Of a stretch of DNA of 64,000 nucleotides, positions 51,649 to 60,513 are shown one piece after another (within the stretch, counting starts at the first letter, position 1; each line of letters opens with the position of its first letter). The translations under genes were made by a program, and so were the position numbers. Below the pieces are notes generated by a model. The model worked only from the letters and a program-made list of their open reading frames with translations, searched no databases and was not told where the DNA came from. Location: positions 1 through 64,000 of the forward strand of contig NZ_JACHLI010000001.1 in NCBI RefSeq assembly GCF_014204515.1, read 5' to 3'. The DNA is from Pseudomonas nitroreducens (GTDB lineage Bacteria > Pseudomonadota > Gammaproteobacteria > Pseudomonadales > Pseudomonadaceae).

Positions 51649-51744
51649 CTACGCAGGAGTCTTCACGCAATAATTGATAAACCACTGGGCCGCGATTTGC
51701 TTCGCGCCTTGCTGGTTCATGTGATTGTGGGTCATTGCGTTCAT
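51649..51744 (-). CDS. 31-residue small protein or leader peptide
   Basis: CAGGAG 7 nt before the ATG at 51744. Begins MNAMTHNHMNQQGAKQIAAQ, unusually rich in Met, His, Asn and Gln, then WFINYCVKTPA. A hairpin AGACCGA/TCGGTCT (51630-51650) overlaps the stop codon and the strong terminator follows, so it could be a free-standing small protein or an attenuator leader for the tRNA array. Confidence 0.5.
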   Translation of the reverse strand: MNAMTHNHMNQQGAKQIAAQWFINYCVKTPA

Positions 51745-51917
51745 GGATAACTCCTGGGATGTGAGATCATTAAAACAACGCTCTTATTCTTCGTCAACTA
51801 CTTTTTTGAAATTTTTTTCAGAAGCTGTTTGCTGCCCCTTCGGCTCCGTCCTTATCATGGAGATAACAAGCATTACCCACCCTTTGGGTGACTACGCTGC
51901 CAACTAGGAGAACAACA
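51745..51917. promoter_or_regulatory. AT-rich divergent promoter region
   Basis: About 170 bp between divergent starts, with a very AT-rich core (51765-51830). No gene supported. Confidence 0.4.
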
Positions 51918-52856
51918 ATGGTCAGCAGAATTGGACAGGCTCTGAAGAACTGCCTGACGAACGAAGTAGCTCACGCGAAGGCGATCACTGAGCATGACGC
52001 GTCGACCGGTAACAACTTCGCCTACAGGCTCCTCCCCGCCTCCGTTGTTGGCGCAAGCCTGATGAAGCTGTACCTCTCTGCTTCGCAACCTGGCAACAGC
52101 GTTACCGAAAACGTCCTGGCCGCTGGCCAGATGGTCGTCGACGCTACCGCCGGCTTCGCAAACGACCACTCGACCGGCCTGATGGTTGGCGGTGCAGTCG
52201 TTGCTACTGCCTTCGCCGCCACTTTCGTGAAAGGCCTGGCGCTGGAAAACGAAGAGCTCCGCAAGCGCCTGAGAGATGCCTTCCAGAAGGAGGGCTATGG
52301 CGAAGAGGCCGTTCGATCCGCAGAGCGCGCTCACGCAGCTTTGCTGAAAACTCACAGCGACCTGAACTCCCTGGTGCACGCTGAGACACAATCGCTGAAG
52401 GCGCTGCTGCTCAAGCCGAGCAAGGAGCTGGTGAAAATCGCCAAGAAGCACAAGGTCGACATCGTTGACCCGGAAGCTCAGCGTGACCTGCAGATGGCTT
52501 ACATCCACGGCCTACGTCAGGCCCTGGCAGAAGGTGTCGCGAAAGGTCGTGACATGTCCGGGAGCGTGAAGATCCACTCCAGGGACGTGAAGGCGGCCAT
52601 CCTCGCCGGCATGACCACCTACTACCAGGCAATCGTGGGCAGCGAGCCGTCTCTCGGAGCTAAGGTGAAGTACACCATCACCGGGCGTGAAGGAGACCTC
52701 ATCCAGGACTCCGTTGCCGGCCAGAAGGCCCAGAAAGGCTATGACGCCATCCGCGCCATGGATGCCGATGCACCGAAGGGTGAGTACTCCAAGAAGGAGA
52801 TCCTCGAAGCCCTTCAGAAGCGTGAAAGGGATTCCTCGGTCGATCTCGGTCGCTAA
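51918..52856 (+). CDS. Unknown protein with membrane segment
   Basis: 312 residues from ATG 51918 (AGGAGA). A hydrophobic, Ala-rich stretch (TGLMVGGAVVATAFAATF, about residues 87-105) may span the membrane. A long coiled coil follows (about 110-190) and a helical C-terminus. No family recognised. May form a membrane-tethered filament or scaffold. Confidence 0.65.
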   Translation: MVSRIGQALKNCLTNEVAHAKAITEHDASTGNNFAYRLLPASVVGASLMKLYLSASQPGNSVTENVLAAGQMVVDATAGFANDHSTGLMVGGAVVATAFAATFVKGLALENEELRKRLRDAFQKEGYGEEAVRSAERAHAALLKTHSDLNSLVHAETQSLKALLLKPSKELVKIAKKHKVDIVDPEAQRDLQMAYIHGLRQALAEGVAKGRDMSGSVKIHSRDVKAAILAGMTTYYQAIVGSEPSLGAKVKYTITGREGDLIQDSVAGQKAQKGYDAIRAMDADAPKGEYSKKEILEALQKRERDSSVDLGR

Positions 52857-52871
52857 GGACTCCCCCTTGGC

Positions 52872-53156
52872 TCAGATTCCATCAATCTCGGCCAGGTATT
52901 TCTCGATGGTGCTGACCACCTCCAGGGTGGTCAGTTCATCGAAGGGGCCCGCAGCTTCGATATACCGACGGAGATCCTCCTGGTAGCTCATTCCCATATT
53001 GGAGAGGATCAGCAAGCCCTCCCTGTCTTCCTGAGATAGCTCTCCTTTCCCTAGCTCCCCAAGCTTCAACCCAGCCGCCTCCAGGCGCGGGTAGAAGGAC
53101 ACAAACTTGTCCTTGGCCTTCTTGGTGAGGTCGTAGGCCTTGGCCGAATCGGTCAT
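52872..53156 (-). CDS. Small helical protein
   Basis: 94 residues from ATG 53156. Helical with a Gly-containing linker (LEAAGLKLGELGKGELSQED). Weak GGA site upstream. Convergent with the preceding gene. Confidence 0.55.
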   Translation of the reverse strand: MTDSAKAYDLTKKAKDKFVSFYPRLEAAGLKLGELGKGELSQEDREGLLILSNMGMSYQEDLRRYIEAAGPFDELTTLEVVSTIEKYLAEIDGI

Positions 53157-53308
53157 CTCTGCAATTCCATGTAAAAAGAAACGTTTAGTCCCGTGGATCG
53201 AGCCCATGAGCCATCAGGCTCAGTCAGGCCGTGGCCTGCCGGCGTATCGATCCTGGCGGGGAGGTTCCGACAATATTCCGGATAAAGACGGGCGGCAGTC
53301 AACCGACA

Positions 53309-53336
53309 TTTACATGCTCGGGGATGCTGGAATAAT
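53309..53336 (+). promoter_or_regulatory. Likely sigma70 promoter
   Basis: TTTACA (53309-53314), 16 bp, AATAAT (53331-53336), 27 bp before the ATG of the exported gene at 53363. Confidence 0.5.
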
Positions 53337-53362
53337 GAGGCCTCGCTCTCGGAAAGGCTCTC

Positions 53363-53920
53363 ATGAAACGTCTACTCGCATGCCTGATGCTCTGCGTAGC
53401 TACGCTTGCATCACCCCTTCTGCAGGCTGGCCAGGCGCCCGTCGACTGGCGGATCGCTCTGCTCAGCCAGGATCGATGCCTTAACCTCTATCGTCAGTCC
53501 ACCAAGGAGCGGGTCAACGCCTGCTACTGGTACAAGCGGACGGGCCTTGATGCTGTCGGCTACGCCAAGGCGAACTACATCCTCAGAGACGCAGAAGAGC
53601 GCGTTCAGACGCGCATGGACGTGAAGCTGCTGGACGTGCTCTTCCTGATCCAGCAATGGCTCATCGCCGAAGGGCGCAACAGCGACATTCACGTGCTCTC
53701 CGGCTTCCGTACCCCGGCGCACAACAAGCGCCTGGAAGCCTCCGCAAAGGACTCACAACATCTCCATGGCAAAGCCGCCGACATCTTCATCCCAGGCCTC
53801 AAGACAAACCTGCTCGCAGCCATGAGCCGTGTGATCGGCGTGGGCGGTGTCGGCATCTACCCGGTGAAGAATTTCGTGCACGTAGATACGGGCAACGTAA
53901 GGGTGTGGGTCTACCGATGA
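53363..53920 (+). CDS. Exported peptidase M15-like (DUF882) protein
   Basis: 185 residues. Signal peptide MKRLLACLMLCVATLASPLL ending at LQA. The zinc-site pattern of YcbK/M15A peptidases is present: VLSGFRTPAHN, SQHLHGKAADIFI (His and Asp), and NFVHVDTG (last His). These enzymes cleave or bind peptidoglycan cross-links in the periplasm. Overlaps the next gene by ATGA, so both may act on the cell wall or its proteins. Confidence 0.8.
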   Translation: MKRLLACLMLCVATLASPLLQAGQAPVDWRIALLSQDRCLNLYRQSTKERVNACYWYKRTGLDAVGYAKANYILRDAEERVQTRMDVKLLDVLFLIQQWLIAEGRNSDIHVLSGFRTPAHNKRLEASAKDSQHLHGKAADIFIPGLKTNLLAAMSRVIGVGGVGIYPVKNFVHVDTGNVRVWVYR

Positions 53921-54468
53921 AATTCCTGGTCTTCGTTCTGTTTGCGCTTATAGTTGCCGGCTGCTCTTCCAGCCCACCTAAGGCCCCTCTTCCACCACAA
54001 ACTTCAATCAACTTCGGAACTTCTTTTTCGAACTTCGACAGCCTACCCGTAACGCTAAGCGCAGCAGTTTCTAAAGACCCTGTCGCATCGAGTCGGAAAT
54101 ATTCAGAGCAAGACCGAATGCGGGCAGTGAAACGCATCCTCGATGCGAACTTCACCTACAAGCATGACTTCGCCCAATATGGTCGCGGCGTAGCCTGGCA
54201 CGCACCCTCCCAGGTAAGGGTCGTCAAAGGGAGGTTCGTCGGTGATGTGAAGGACTACTGCGTCCTTGCGAGGGCCATGCTAGAGCAGGCTGGGCTCCCG
54301 GCCAGGATCGCCATCACCGGCAGAATCTACGACCGTCAGTTCCACTTCATTGCCCTTTCAAACAATTATGCAATCGACAAACTTCAATTAGATATTCGCG
54401 CAACTTCCTACTATGAAATCCAGGCCGTATCGCGGAACGACATAAACAAGCCCTGGGAACTCAAGTAA
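53917..54468 (+). CDS. Transglutaminase-like Cys-protease lipoprotein
   Basis: 183 residues. MKFLVFVLFALIVAGCSSSP has a lipobox (VAGC). KDYCVLARAMLEQAGLPARI supplies the catalytic Cys at the start of a helix, RQFHFIALSNNYAIDKLQ the His and Asp, as in bacterial transglutaminase-like cysteine proteinases (BTLCP). Works in the periplasm. Co-transcribed with the M15-like gene. Confidence 0.78.
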   Translation: MKFLVFVLFALIVAGCSSSPPKAPLPPQTSINFGTSFSNFDSLPVTLSAAVSKDPVASSRKYSEQDRMRAVKRILDANFTYKHDFAQYGRGVAWHAPSQVRVVKGRFVGDVKDYCVLARAMLEQAGLPARIAITGRIYDRQFHFIALSNNYAIDKLQLDIRATSYYEIQAVSRNDINKPWELK

Positions 54469-54552
54469 CCGTTGGCACTGTAGTTTTCGTGTAATAAACT
54501 CGGGCAAAACAATAATAAGACGGGTGCCCTAATAAGAAGCCCGCTACCCGAT

Positions 54553-55020
54553 ATGCCAATCAATCACTATGTCTTTGAGTTCATTCTTGCCTGCGTTTCC
54601 ATCGGGCTACTGCTCTGCTTCTTCAGGGGGTCACCCGACATCCTGAAGGACGCGGCACAGAAGGTCTCTTCTTCCAGGACTCTGCTGCGCAATGTGGGTG
54701 GCGTAGCCCATACCTGGCGCCTCAAGGTCTACATCGACCACAACGAAGGCTCCAAAGGCCTGCACTACATCCTCGAGTTCAGGACTCCTACGTCCGTTTT
54801 CAAGGAATGGCTGCCGCTCGCCATTGCCCAGGCTGACAACCACTTGCAGGCACTGCTCATGATCCATCGTGAGCTCAAAGACCAGCTCGACCCTAACGGC
54901 CGGGCCCAAGACTGCTACGTCGAATCTTCCTCTCACCTGGCGTTGAACAGGGGGCTGGCAGTGGTTGGTGCGGCCTCCCTTGTGTTTGTTGTGCTTCGGC
55001 AATTGTTCTATATTTCGTAA
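54553..55020 (+). CDS. Membrane protein with two transmembrane ends
   Basis: 155 residues. Hydrophobic segments at about 8-24 and 132-152 flank a soluble middle (LKVYIDHNEGSKGLHYILEF). No strong ribosome-binding site; start uncertain. Function unknown. Confidence 0.6.
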   Translation: MPINHYVFEFILACVSIGLLLCFFRGSPDILKDAAQKVSSSRTLLRNVGGVAHTWRLKVYIDHNEGSKGLHYILEFRTPTSVFKEWLPLAIAQADNHLQALLMIHRELKDQLDPNGRAQDCYVESSSHLALNRGLAVVGAASLVFVVLRQLFYIS

Positions 55021-55068
55021 CCCTCGCCTGGCTTGCCAGGCCCTACACAACAGACCAGGACGCACAGC

Positions 55069-55635
55069 ATGACGATCAAGTCGGACAAATGGATTCGGGA
55101 AATGGCGCAAAAGCACGGCATGATCGAGCCGTTCGTAGAGCGCCAGATTCGCGGAGCTGAGGATCAGCGCGTGATCTCCTACGGCGTGTCGAGCTACGGA
55201 TACGATGTTCGCTGCGCCGCCGAATTCAAGGTGTTCACCAACATCCACTCCGCCGTGGTCGATCCGAAGAACTTCGACGAGAAGAGCTTCGTCGACATCA
55301 ACAGCGACGTCTGCATCATTCCGCCGAACTCGTTTGCCCTGGCCCGCACCGTCGAGTACTTCCGCATCCCGCGTGACGTGCTGACCATCTGCCTGGGCAA
55401 GAGCACCTACGCGCGCTGCGGCATCATCGTCAACGTGACCCCGCTGGAACCGGAGTGGGAAGGCCACGTGACCCTGGAATTCTCCAACACCACCAACCTG
55501 CCGGCGAAGATCTACGCGCACGAAGGCGTGGCGCAGATGCTGTTCCTGCAGTCCGACGAGGCATGCGAGGTGTCTTACCGTGATCGCGGCGGCAAGTACC
55601 AGGGCCAGACCGGGGTCACGCTCCCGAAGGCATAA
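55069..55635 (+). CDS. dcd: dCTP deaminase
   Basis: 188 residues, almost identical by eye to P. aeruginosa Dcd. Deaminates dCTP to dUTP for thymidylate synthesis. ISYGVSSYGYDVRCA, PPNSFALARTVEYF, GKSTYARCGIIVNVTPLEPE and EGVAQMLFLQSDEACEVSY contain the nucleotide-binding and catalytic residues. A spare housekeeping enzyme of nucleotide supply, as often found on large phages and megaplasmids. Confidence 0.96.
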   Translation: MTIKSDKWIREMAQKHGMIEPFVERQIRGAEDQRVISYGVSSYGYDVRCAAEFKVFTNIHSAVVDPKNFDEKSFVDINSDVCIIPPNSFALARTVEYFRIPRDVLTICLGKSTYARCGIIVNVTPLEPEWEGHVTLEFSNTTNLPAKIYAHEGVAQMLFLQSDEACEVSYRDRGGKYQGQTGVTLPKA

Positions 55636-55854
55636 CCCATCGCTCGGTAGCGGGACAGCTGTAGTCCCGCTACGCGGCGAAGTCACCCCGCCCTTCGGGC
55701 CAAGCCCGGCAGTCGCTCTAGCTCCTCTTGCCGGGAAAGGCGTACCAAGCGGCAATAGTCCCGCTTCGCGGCGAAGTTTGGGCTGAGCAAAGCCCAGCCT
55801 CCTTCCTTTTGGCGAGTAGTAGCCCTGCCCTTGGCAGCGGAAGGGCCTCGCTGC
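55636..55854. repeat. Intergenic GC-rich hairpins and a 22-bp direct repeat
   Basis: The 22 bp at 55662-55683 recur at 55756-55777 with one mismatch (TAGTCCCGCT-A/T-CGCGGCGAAGT). The first copy also forms a 9-bp stem TAGCGGGAC/GTCCCGCTA (55648-55656 and 55664-55672). Resembles REP-like intergenic repeats; no gene is supported. Confidence 0.5.
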
Positions 55855-56091
55855 TCAGGTCTGCTGCAGAGTGTCGGGATAGCCCGTCGTGATCCCCTTG
55901 CCTGTCGCTTTGATCTTGATGATGCGGTGTGGTGGGTAATGCGTCATCTCCCCTTCCTTTGTATGCCTGTAGCCGGTCTGGATGATCGCAGAGCAGTGCT
56001 CGCGGGCGGACTCCGGCGATGCCACTTCGTACTTGTAGATGTTGCCGCAGTCGATGTAGACCTGGATTGTGATCTTTTCGGACTCGCTCAT
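55855..56091 (-). CDS. Unknown small protein
   Basis: 78 residues from ATG 56091 (GGGAG upstream). Beta-rich start (KITIQVYIDCGNIYKYEV). No family recognised. Confidence 0.55.
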   Translation of the reverse strand: MSESEKITIQVYIDCGNIYKYEVASPESAREHCSAIIQTGYRHTKEGEMTHYPPHRIIKIKATGKGITTGYPDTLQQT

Positions 56092-56203
56092 TGGGCTTTC
56101 TCCCATGCACATTTAGCGGGGAATTGTTCCCTGGGCAGTGCTCTCGGTCAACCACGCGCGCCCTTCGACCTGAAAGGTGCCTATTGAGTACAAAAGGCTC
56201 ATT

Positions 56204-56244
56204 TCATGACATATTGACATGATGCTTGGTTGCTAGTAAGATGT
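56204..56244 (+). promoter_or_regulatory. Promoter with the 19-bp element shared with recA
   Basis: TCATGACATATTGACATGA (56204-56222) is identical to the recA element; TTGACA is followed after 17 bp by TAAGAT (56237-56242). Confidence 0.65.
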
Positions 56245-56266
56245 CTCAAAGTTCAGAAGGATCGGA

Positions 56267-57067
56267 ATGATGAAAACACTCGTAGCTGCCCTCGCCCTGC
56301 TGGTAGCCGGCCATGCTGGTGCTGCCAACCTGTACAAGGATGGCACTGAAGCCCACAAGATGGCTGCTTTTGTGGAGAACATCGTCCCGGCCGACATGAG
56401 CATTGTCTTCGTCCAGGAAGGAAAGCCTGGTGTTTACGATTCTCAGCTGGACAAAGCCAAGTTGGCATCGGCGGCTGTGAGCGAAAAGTCTATCTCGAAG
56501 ATCAGCTCAGCCAGCTTCAGCAAGGGGCTGTCGGTTGATCGTGCTGCGGCGATGACTGTTGTTGATGGAACCATTCCTGAGAACCGTCCTGCACCCCGAG
56601 TGTGCGGCATCTATTTCCGCGATGCTCGCGAACAGAAAAGCTACGTCGGCCTCACACACGAATCGATTCACTGCGCCCTTCGCCCTCTGTACGGCGACAA
56701 GGCATTCGTGCGTGCAATGCAGCCGGTTGCCGACCTCAAGGTCGACCTGTCGGTGTACAACAAGATCGCCTACTTCGAAGAGTTGGTGGTTGCTGGCTCG
56801 ATCATCTCCATGAACGACCGGGGCGACATTCCTGCAATGTACCGCAGGAACATTGGCAATGCCCTCAAGCGCGGCCCCAACCACGCGGGGACGCCTTACT
56901 ACAGCTTCCTTCGCCTCATGGAGCTTTGCCCTGTCGGCGCCAAGTGCCCGAGCACTCCGAAAGAGGCCGCTGAGTTCTTGGCGAAAGACAAGATGATGCT
57001 CGAGGCTATGCAGAAGGACTTCAGCTTCTTCGCGGTCGCAGACGGCCAAATCAGAAAAGCCCCCTGA
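56267..57067 (+). CDS. Secreted protein with HExxH motif
   Basis: 266 residues with AAGGA upstream. Signal peptide MMKTLVAALALLVAGHAGAA, cut after AGA. GLTHESIHCALRP holds HESIH at 131-135, the zinc-binding HExxH of metallopeptidases; a third ligand cannot be fixed by eye. Cysteines (113, 136, about 227, 233) may be paired. Its promoter shares the recA element, tying its expression to DNA-repair or transfer conditions. Confidence 0.65.
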   Translation: MMKTLVAALALLVAGHAGAANLYKDGTEAHKMAAFVENIVPADMSIVFVQEGKPGVYDSQLDKAKLASAAVSEKSISKISSASFSKGLSVDRAAAMTVVDGTIPENRPAPRVCGIYFRDAREQKSYVGLTHESIHCALRPLYGDKAFVRAMQPVADLKVDLSVYNKIAYFEELVVAGSIISMNDRGDIPAMYRRNIGNALKRGPNHAGTPYYSFLRLMELCPVGAKCPSTPKEAAEFLAKDKMMLEAMQKDFSFFAVADGQIRKAP

Positions 57068-57079
57068 CGGGGGCTTTTC
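57056..57079 (+). terminator. Rho-independent terminator
   Basis: AAAAGCCCC, CTGA, CGGGGGCTTTT overlapping the stop of the HExxH gene. Confidence 0.8.
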
Positions 57080-57091
57080 TTTTGGGGGGCG

Positions 57092-59044
57092 TTACAGGGA
57101 CAGGCCGCTGTCTTTACCCTTCGTCTGCGAGAAGAGCAGGTCAAGATCTTCCCTTGAGTAGGTTCCCTTCGGCACCGCTTGCGCCATCTTCTCAACAGCT
57201 GCTGGGCCGTGAGCGACGCTAGCCACCGATGCAGCATGATCCGCCAACGGCCTTACCGGGGCATGGTAGGACGGATCGATGACCTGATGCGGAACCTGCA
57301 GAACGAAGGGATGCCCATCTGGGGTAACCAACGGGAGGATGTTCGGGTTAGACCCGATCAGCTCTTTGTTGGCCTCGTAGAGTGCGTTCACCGCATTGGT
57401 CACGCTGGCATTCGTTACCGGAACACCGGCCTCTGACAGCGACTTCTCAGCGATCTTCCAGAGGCTATCCCCCTTCACCACAGTGTGCGTTGGCACCACT
57501 TCGGCGCTGGGCGCGACTACTGCCTCTGCTGGAGCAGTAGATTCAGGAGCAACTGGCACATCAGCATTTGGAGTAACTACCGGCGACTCTGCATGCACCT
57601 CGGCAGGTGCTTCAGGAACCACCGGAGAGTCGTCCATCAGGGCATCTTCGGAGGAGTAGCCGTTAGACGGATCAACACCGGGAATACCTGCGAACATATT
57701 CCCAGATGCATCCAGGTGCACCGAGCCACCTGCTCCAGGGAAGAATTCGGTGCCGGCAAGGCGCTTACCGAGCTCGGCTGCCTGGTTGTAGGCATACTCG
57801 GCACCGTCACGAACTACGCCCAGGCTGTCGCCCGCGACATGGCCAGCTGCTGCCAAGTTCGGGTAGTGCGTTCCGATAGTGTCGCCGGCTACCGCAAGCT
57901 GCTCTGAGAGCTCGCCAGTGAATTTGGAGCCGGCTTCTGCGACAGCAGCGTAACCACTCGAAGCCAGATCCTTGCTGGCATCGACCGCACCATGGAATGC
58001 GCTGGCAATAGCGTTGTTGATATCTGCCAACGCCTCTACGGGATGCGTAGTCGCTTTGATGATGAAGTCGGCGGTATCCATGTAGGCGTGTCCGACAACA
58101 GCGCCTGCCGCAGCACCGTATTCTGATGCGGTCTCGAAAGCTACTTCGGCGCCATGCTGGATCGACTCTGAACCAGAGGCCATGCCGGCCTGAATGGAGC
58201 TGTTGATGCCTTCCATCGTGGCGTCGTAGTTTGAGGCCAGGTTTTCTACAGTGCTGCCCACTGAGCCGAAGTCGATGTGCGAAGCACCCAGGCACAGGCC
58301 GGCCAGCGCGATGGTCGGCACGCCATACTTCTTGAAGGTCTCGGAGCCGAAGATGGCTGCAGCCGTTTCCTTCATCTCCGCGAACTTGTCAGCGATCTTG
58401 CTGGTGGGTACGCCCTGCTTCTCCAGGGAATCTGTAATCTTGTCGGCAAGGGTCTTGGCCAGACTCCGGACGCTTTCGTTCTCGCCCAGTTTGCGGGCAA
58501 GGTAGACACCGGCCTTGAAGCCGATCTTGGTCACGATGGTGCCGCTGGCACAGGCGATCCCCAGTGCAGCGACATTGAGGGCCTTGTGGCCATGCTCGCT
58601 GTTGAGGAAGTGCACGATGTTGTCGCGCACTGCCGCGACACGGGCACCGAGCAGCGGACGAGAAGCGTCAGGGAAGGCTTCTTCGAAAGCACCAGTGGTC
58701 TTCAGGAAGTCCGTGAACTCAGCCGGAAGCTTTCCGATTTCTTCCTGCGTTAGACCAGCACGGCCTTCCAGGTAGGAGTTGATCGGGAAATCGTTGGCCT
58801 GCTTGGCGACTGCCGTCCAGACATCTTCGAACATCGCCTGGCTCTCGGCGATGGACTCATCCTGGAACAGCGTCTCGAAGACGCTGCGAGGGTCTTTGCG
58901 GTTTTTCTCCTGGCGCATAACGGCCTGGAGAAGCTCCTCGAACCTGCCCTGGCGCTCCAGCTCCCTGATGACCATCAGGTACTGCATGTAGCGCTTGGAG
59001 TCGTGAAGGCTCACGTCAATGTCGGGATTCAGGTCAGTAGCCAT
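57092..59044 (-). CDS. Large LysM-domain protein
   Basis: 650 residues with GAGGA before the ATG. N-terminal 130 residues are charged helices; then Ala/Gly-rich stretches (about 160-440) with possible membrane or amphipathic segments; an acidic, Pro/Ala-rich linker (about 440-515); and one LysM motif from 519 (VVKGDSLWKIAEKSL to about 580), which binds peptidoglycan. No signal peptide is seen, so it may be a virion- or injection-type protein or need another export path. Confidence 0.75.
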   Translation of the reverse strand: MATDLNPDIDVSLHDSKRYMQYLMVIRELERQGRFEELLQAVMRQEKNRKDPRSVFETLFQDESIAESQAMFEDVWTAVAKQANDFPINSYLEGRAGLTQEEIGKLPAEFTDFLKTTGAFEEAFPDASRPLLGARVAAVRDNIVHFLNSEHGHKALNVAALGIACASGTIVTKIGFKAGVYLARKLGENESVRSLAKTLADKITDSLEKQGVPTSKIADKFAEMKETAAAIFGSETFKKYGVPTIALAGLCLGASHIDFGSVGSTVENLASNYDATMEGINSSIQAGMASGSESIQHGAEVAFETASEYGAAAGAVVGHAYMDTADFIIKATTHPVEALADINNAIASAFHGAVDASKDLASSGYAAVAEAGSKFTGELSEQLAVAGDTIGTHYPNLAAAGHVAGDSLGVVRDGAEYAYNQAAELGKRLAGTEFFPGAGGSVHLDASGNMFAGIPGVDPSNGYSSEDALMDDSPVVPEAPAEVHAESPVVTPNADVPVAPESTAPAEAVVAPSAEVVPTHTVVKGDSLWKIAEKSLSEAGVPVTNASVTNAVNALYEANKELIGSNPNILPLVTPDGHPFVLQVPHQVIDPSYHAPVRPLADHAASVASVAHGPAAVEKMAQAVPKGTYSREDLDLLFSQTKGKDSGLSL

Positions 59045-59180
59045 AGGATTGTCCTCTTTTCATCAATCTATCACTGCAGATTTTTCAGCATCAACAGATG
59101 GCGCAATATCCAGATAAAGATTGACTATCTCCTTTTATGCATTATTCTTGGTGTCACTTAGACATGAAATGGAGTTTCCC

Positions 59181-59372
59181 ATGCCTGCAGCTTCCCTCAC
59201 TCCCGCCCAGCTCTCCCTCCTGCGTGAAGAGAGCGGCATCGAGTCGAACCTCAACGCCGACCTGAAAGTCCTGGTTGATCTCGGCCTGGCCACCAGCACC
59301 GAGACCCTCACCGGCTCCCTCACCTGGAACATCACCGAAGCCGGCAAAGAGCGCGCTCAGCTGCCCTCCTGA
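59181..59372 (+). CDS. Small winged-helix-like protein
   Basis: 63 residues from ATG 59181 (GGAG 6 nt upstream). LTPAQLSLLREESG, NADLKVLVDLGLATSTE and TWNITEAGKERAQL read like a winged helix. Unknown role. Confidence 0.6.
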   Translation: MPAASLTPAQLSLLREESGIESNLNADLKVLVDLGLATSTETLTGSLTWNITEAGKERAQLPS

Positions 59373-59375
59373 GCC

Positions 59376-60422
59376 TCAGGGCTCAAAGCCTTCATTCGTC
59401 GCCTTTGGCGAGACTAGCTGTAGAAGATGCCCGTACTCCTCCTGGGCATCTTCATCAGCGAACTTCGCACCTCGCAGAACCCCTTTGCTCACCACGATCT
59501 CGCTGTTCGGCGAGATGGTTCCCTGGATGATGTCCTCGGGCCGGTACTCAACTTCGAGAATCAGGTCGGCCAGGTCGCTCATGCCGGTGTAGTACTCCGT
59601 GAAGCCCACATCAGTTCCGAGATATAGGCCGCCTTTCGGCGCGAGGACGCGACCTAGTTCCAGGTCGACAGACTCGGCTCCGTAGAGGGTACTGACCTTC
59701 TGGGTATCAGGGTCAAAGGCTACAACCCGGTAGCCCATGTGTGGCCCACTTTTGGCTCCCTCGAAGTCACGGAAGAACTTAAGCTCTGCCTCCGACAGAT
59801 GGGTAGCAACGGTCACGCCTTCCAGGTAGTTGCTTACCTCATTCGCCAGATCCTGCGCCAGCCCGTTACCCCGGAGGTCGCGCAGGACGTAGATGCCCTG
59901 CACTACCTTCTCCTTATCGACCGCAACACCAGCCACTGCCTCTCCATCCTTGTAGAGCACGAATCGAGTAACTGTGCCCTGGATTTGGCGAATATCGTGA
60001 CGGATTGGGGCTGCAATCCTCTCATCTCCGTTCTGGCCCGCCAGGCGGCCGTCGTTCGGGCCAAGGAGAATTCTGGATGCCGAGTTCGAATACAGCCACT
60101 CGCGCTGAGCAATCGCTGCGGACGGGTCAGAGCTCTTCGGAGCCCGGCCATCGACCGTGAAGAAAAACTCGAAACCGCTGTGTTGTGCGAAGAAAACGAC
60201 CTCCTCGTCAAACCGGGCCACGTAGAAGACAACGTCCTCATAGGCTCTGACCAGGTCATCCAGGCTCTCACCATCATCCAGCCAGGCGCTCGGGTCGCAA
60301 TTCCTTTCAAATTCAGCTTGGCTGATACGGGTCGCCCTCCCCATCAGGCTATGCCAGATGGCCTCACCGTTGTCGGCGCGGGAACGAAGTGCCTGGCAGG
60401 TCAGCGCGTACTTAAAGTCCAT
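59376..60422 (-). CDS. Protein with GNAT-like and possible ADP-ribosyltransferase-like parts
   Basis: 348 residues, AAGG before the ATG. GIYVLRDLRGNGLAQDLANE (about 188-207) resembles the acetyl-CoA loop R-G-x-G-x-A of GNAT acetyltransferases. The following GGLYLGTDVGFTEYYTGM, LILEVEYRPEDII and SEIVVSKGVL fit the later strands of the ADP-ribosyltransferase fold seen in polyvalent proteins. Both assignments are by eye. No clear H-G-T motif is found. Confidence 0.45.
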   Translation of the reverse strand: MDFKYALTCQALRSRADNGEAIWHSLMGRATRISQAEFERNCDPSAWLDDGESLDDLVRAYEDVVFYVARFDEEVVFFAQHSGFEFFFTVDGRAPKSSDPSAAIAQREWLYSNSASRILLGPNDGRLAGQNGDERIAAPIRHDIRQIQGTVTRFVLYKDGEAVAGVAVDKEKVVQGIYVLRDLRGNGLAQDLANEVSNYLEGVTVATHLSEAELKFFRDFEGAKSGPHMGYRVVAFDPDTQKVSTLYGAESVDLELGRVLAPKGGLYLGTDVGFTEYYTGMSDLADLILEVEYRPEDIIQGTISPNSEIVVSKGVLRGAKFADEDAQEEYGHLLQLVSPKATNEGFEP

Positions 60423-60513
60423 AAGGGATACCTTGTGCTTTTCCTCATCTTAGGGTGTGATGCGCGCCAACCTCAATCGGCATCAGCCTGCCGGCCGGAA
60501 ACAAGGAGAATCT

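Noticed and set aside
54631..55755. 374-codon minus-strand ORF opposite dcd
   Set aside because: Shadow of dcd and the preceding membrane-protein gene.
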